A DNA stretch of 64,000 bases, taken from Pseudomonadota bacterium (lineage in GTDB: Bacteria; Pseudomonadota; Alphaproteobacteria; Rhizobiales; Phreatobacteraceae). Where the stretch lies: positions 248,001 through 312,000 of the forward strand of contig JAIUOO010000001.1 of NCBI GenBank assembly GCA_020161695.1, read 5' to 3'. This document shows, in pieces, positions 61,705 to 64,000 of the stretch (positions are counted from its first letter, which is position 1; every line of letters starts with the position of its first letter). The position numbers and the translations under genes were made by a program. The notes under the pieces were generated by a model that saw only the letters and a list, made by a program, of their open reading frames with translations, searched no databases and was not told where the DNA came from.

Positions 61705-62625
61705 ATGGCATTGCCCGTCTATACCGGCGTCTTCCCCGTGGCGCCGACGCCCTTCCTCGACAATGGCGACCTCGACCTCGAAGGGATGAAGCGCGTTCTC
61801 GACTGCATGATCGACCAGGGCGTCGACGGCATCTGCGTGCTGGCCAATTATTCCGAGCAGTTCGTGCTCACCGACGAGGAGCGCGAGACGCTGACGCAGC
61901 TCTGCCTCGCCCATGTCGCCGGGCGCGTGCCCGTTATCGTCACGGTCAGCCATTTCTCGACGCGGATCGCCGCCGAACGCGCCGCGCGGGCGCAGCGGGC
62001 GGGCGCCGCCATGCTGATGCTGATGCCGCCCTATCACGGTGCGACTCTGCGCGCCGACGAGACGCGCATGGTCGAGCATTTCCAGCGCGTCGCCGAGGCC
62101 GCGCCCATTCCGATCATGCTGCAGGACGCGCCGCTATCGGGCGTCGCGCTATCCGTGCCGGCCATGGTGCGACTGGCGGAGACGGTGCCACAGGTCTGCT
62201 ACTTCAAGATCGAGACGCCGGGAACGGCGGCCAAGCTGCGCGGCCTCATCGCCGCCGGCGGCAATGCCGTCATCGGCCCGTGGGACGGCGAGGAATCGAT
62301 CACGCTGATGGCCGATCTCGATGCGGGGGCGACCGGCACCATGTCGAGCGCGCTGCTCCCCGACCTGACCAAGCCGGTGGTGCAGCACCACGCGGCTGGC
62401 CGGCGGTCCGAGGCGGCGGCGCAGTACGCGAAAATCCTGCCGCTCATCAACTACGAGAACCGCCAGTGCGGCCTGCGCGCCACCAAGACGGTGATGATGG
62501 AAGGCAAGGTCATCCGCTCGGACCATGTCCGCCACCCGCTCGACCCGATCCACCCCGCCACCCGCGAGGGCCTTTTGGAACTCGCCCGCGAGCTTCAGCC
62601 GCTGGCGCTGCGCTGGGGGCATTGA
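61705..62625 (+). CDS. L-2-keto-3-deoxyarabonate dehydratase-like, DapA superfamily
   Basis: The 306-residue TIM-barrel lyase of the DHDPS/NAL superfamily has Schiff-base lysine K168 in CYFKIETPGTA. Where dihydrodipicolinate synthase has GTTGE and YN(V/I)P, it has ANYSEQ and LQDAP; together with MPPYHGATLR and GPWDGEESITL these match the L-2-keto-3-deoxyarabonate dehydratase type known from Azospirillum. It would convert 2-keto-3-deoxyarabonate to 2-oxoglutarate semialdehyde. The aldonate dehydratase of the step before is at 56311. GGAGG is nine bases before the ATG. Confidence 0.8.
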   Translation: MALPVYTGVFPVAPTPFLDNGDLDLEGMKRVLDCMIDQGVDGICVLANYSEQFVLTDEERETLTQLCLAHVAGRVPVIVTVSHFSTRIAAERAARAQRAGAAMLMLMPPYHGATLRADETRMVEHFQRVAEAAPIPIMLQDAPLSGVALSVPAMVRLAETVPQVCYFKIETPGTAAKLRGLIAAGGNAVIGPWDGEESITLMADLDAGATGTMSSALLPDLTKPVVQHHAAGRRSEAAAQYAKILPLINYENRQCGLRATKTVMMEGKVIRSDHVRHPLDPIHPATREGLLELARELQPLALRWGH

Positions 62626-62654
62626 CACAAGGCTTGCCCATTTTCTCGTATAAT
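62622..62654 (+). promoter_or_regulatory. Candidate promoter of the small basic-protein gene
   Basis: TTGACA (62622-62627), overlapping the stop codon of the preceding gene, and a perfect TATAAT (62649-62654) are spaced by 21 bp, longer than the ideal 17. The -10 box is 39 bp before the ATG at 62693. The match is good in sequence but poor in spacing. Confidence 0.35.
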
Positions 62655-62692
62655 GGAATATTGATCCATCATACGCTCAGCACTGGCTCGCC

Positions 62693-63052
62693 ATGTCCAC
62701 GCGCCCATCGAATCGCCTGCGCCAATGGCCTTCCGAGGACGACGGCATGTCGCCGTCGCCTGCCGCGCGGCACAATGGCGGCCCACCGCTGGACGACTAT
62801 GACGGGCCGCCATGGGGCAAGGGCGATCCGCACCGCTTCCTGCACTGGCGGCGGGCGCACAAGGCGGCGTGGAAATCCGTTTCGGCTGACGTGATGCGGT
62901 TCCGCCTGGACAAGGCCGAGCGGCTCGGGCTGACCTACGAGGAATATTCGCTCGAGATCATGGAGCGGGGCCGCTACCTCCAGATCGAGGACACGGAGCG
63001 GATCGCCGAGATCAAGGCAGCACGGCGCAGGCGGCGACGACGCGCCGCATGA
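62693..63052 (+). CDS. Small basic hypothetical protein
   Basis: The 119-residue protein is not recognised. It begins polar, with a HNGGPPLDDYDGPPWG segment (residues about 27-42), has a helical middle (HRFLHWRRAHKAAWKSVSADVMRFRLDKAERLGLTYEEYSLEIMERGRY), and ends in an arginine run (RRRRRRR). Similar short proteins are frequent hypotheticals in Hyphomicrobiales, and DNA or RNA binding is possible from the basic tail (inference). An internal ATG at 62747 would remove 18 residues. A TATAAT box lies just upstream. Confidence 0.65.
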   Translation: MSTRPSNRLRQWPSEDDGMSPSPAARHNGGPPLDDYDGPPWGKGDPHRFLHWRRAHKAAWKSVSADVMRFRLDKAERLGLTYEEYSLEIMERGRYLQIEDTERIAEIKAARRRRRRRAA

Positions 63053-63122
63053 GCGGCACGCGCGCTGGCCCCTTAACCTCCTGGCGGGAGCGTGGCAGCC
63101 TGCGCGCCATCAGGAGAATGCC

Positions 63123-64000
63123 ATGTCGCTGTCCACCACCGCCATTGCCGAGCTCGATGCCTTCGCGCTCGGTCACGCCTTCCGGCGCAAGACGCTGTCG
63201 CCGGTGGAAGCCGCGACAGATGCTCTCGATCGGGCGGAGGCCTCGCAGCCGGCGATCAACGCCTTCGCGCTGATCGACCGTGCCCGCACGCTCGCCTGGG
63301 CGCGCGAATCGGAAGCGCGCTGGATGAGGGGCGAGCCGCTCGGGCCCTTCGACGGCGTGACCGTGACGGTGAAGGACAATCTTTCGGTCGAGGGCTGGCC
63401 GAGCCTCAAGGGCTCGACGGTCACGCCGAAATCCCCGATGGGCTACGACGCGCCGGTGACCGCGCGCTGCAAGGAAGCCGGACTCGTCATCCTCGGCCTC
63501 ACCACCATGCCGGAATTCGGCTGGATCGGCCTGTCGACCTCGCCGCTCACCGGCCATACCCGCAATCCGTGGAACCGCGAGCGCACGGCGGGCGGCTCGT
63601 CGTCCGGCGCGGCGGCCCTGGCGGCGCTCGGCATCGGGCGGTTCCACCTTGGCACGGACGGGCTGGGCTCGATCCGCATCCCCGCGGCCTTCTGCGGCGT
63701 CCCCGGCATCAAGGCGACCTATGGCCGCGTTCCCGCCTATCCGATCTCGGTCATGGGCGAACTCGCCCATCTCGGCCCCATCGCCCGGGACGTGCGCGAG
63801 GTCGCGGCGCTGCTCACCATCCTGTCCGGCCCCGACCATCGCGATCCCATGGCCTGGAACACGCCGGCTCCCGACTACAATATCGGCATCGACGACGGCG
63901 TCAGGCGCCTTCGCGTCGCCTATTCGCCCCGCCTCGGCTTCGTCGAGAAGATCGATCCGGCGGTGGAGAAGGCGGTGGCGTCGGCCGCCGCGACCTTCGC
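63123..64000 (+). CDS. Amidase signature family protein, N-terminal part (cut by window edge)
   Basis: The 292 codons in the window are the N-terminal part of an amidase of the GatA/AmiE-like signature family, which hydrolyses amide bonds by a Ser-cisSer-Lys triad. Visible are K84 in VTVKDNLSVEGWPSLKGS, the glycine/serine signature RTAGGSSSGAAALAALG (cis-Ser around 159-160), and the nucleophile S183 in LGTDGLGSIRIPAAFCG. The usual TDxGGS reads TDGLGS. The ATG at 63123 follows GGAG with good spacing. It is not part of a gatCAB operon, so it is probably catabolic; the substrate is unknown. Confidence 0.9.
   Translation, partial: MSLSTTAIAELDAFALGHAFRRKTLSPVEAATDALDRAEASQPAINAFALIDRARTLAWARESEARWMRGEPLGPFDGVTVTVKDNLSVEGWPSLKGSTVTPKSPMGYDAPVTARCKEAGLVILGLTTMPEFGWIGLSTSPLTGHTRNPWNRERTAGGSSSGAAALAALGIGRFHLGTDGLGSIRIPAAFCGVPGIKATYGRVPAYPISVMGELAHLGPIARDVREVAALLTILSGPDHRDPMAWNTPAPDYNIGIDDGVRRLRVAYSPRLGFVEKIDPAVEKAVASAAATF

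Noticed and set aside
1..64000. CRISPR arrays, tRNA or rRNA genes, transposases, prophage
   Set aside because: I looked for regularly spaced repeats, cloverleaf-type T-loop segments and transposase-like proteins and found none. Short tRNAs could still be missed by eye; a covariance search would settle it.

Overview
The window is GC-rich chromosomal DNA with the gene content of an alphaproteobacterium of the order Hyphomicrobiales (Rhizobiales). The evidence is a tandem glycine riboswitch ahead of gcvT, an ExoF/ExoP-style exopolysaccharide export pair, a PrsDE-like type I secretion operon, aerobic cobalamin genes, and a 44-bp palindromic repeat of a kind common in this order (three copies here). 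I cannot name the genus from sequence alone. I saw no rRNA, tRNA, CRISPR array, transposase or phage gene.

Layout. 1-494: 5' end of ileS (minus), then two tandem 129-residue secreted paralogues. 1678-6677: glycine cleavage operon gcvT-gcvH-gcvPA-gcvPB on the minus strand, read from a two-aptamer glycine riboswitch whose second aptamer carries one copy of the 44-bp repeat. 6783-13905: LysE-type exporter, lipoprotein, aminotransferase, a two-subunit molybdenum hydroxylase, an acyltransferase and an HdeA-like protein. 14118-16958: cobT and cobS divergent, then a DUF1289 protein and a membrane-anchored retropepsin-like protease. 17017-23014: 5'-nucleotidase, class D beta-lactamase, TSUP permease, a dihydrouridine synthase, a ModE-like and an ArsR-like regulator.

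23511-28589: a signal-peptide-less glycosidase-like protein with four 24-residue repeats, followed by its probable type I exporter (ABC protein and membrane-fusion protein). 28639-51375: a roughly 22-kb exopolysaccharide locus. It holds UDP-glucose dehydrogenase and a UDP-sugar epimerase (minus); a plus-strand block of nucleotidyltransferase, LegC-like aminotransferase, PglC-like phosphoglycosyl transferase, LegB-like dehydratase, beta-propeller protein and ExoF-like exporter; and a minus-strand block of glycosyltransferase, polymerase/ligase, AsnB-like amidotransferase, ExoP/Wzc-like protein, a P-loop kinase fused to a Wzx-type flippase, and a free-standing adenylation-carrier-thioesterase protein. 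A LuxR-type regulator lies at each side of the locus, and AT-rich, palindrome-bearing non-coding DNA accompanies it. The gene set suggests a uronic- and amino-sugar polysaccharide decorated by an unusual acyl or amide chemistry. This is the most likely place for undescribed biology in the window.

52114-64000: a small membrane protein, a double GNAT acetyltransferase, a PEP mutase/isocitrate lyase-family enzyme, RNA modification enzymes (RsuA-type pseudouridine synthase, RsmC-like methyltransferase), a sugar-acid dehydratase and an L-2-keto-3-deoxyarabonate dehydratase-like enzyme (oxidative pentose degradation), a VapBC toxin-antitoxin pair with a palindromic operator, an aminotransferase, a CoA-transferase, a small basic protein, and the 5' part of an amidase that runs off the right edge.
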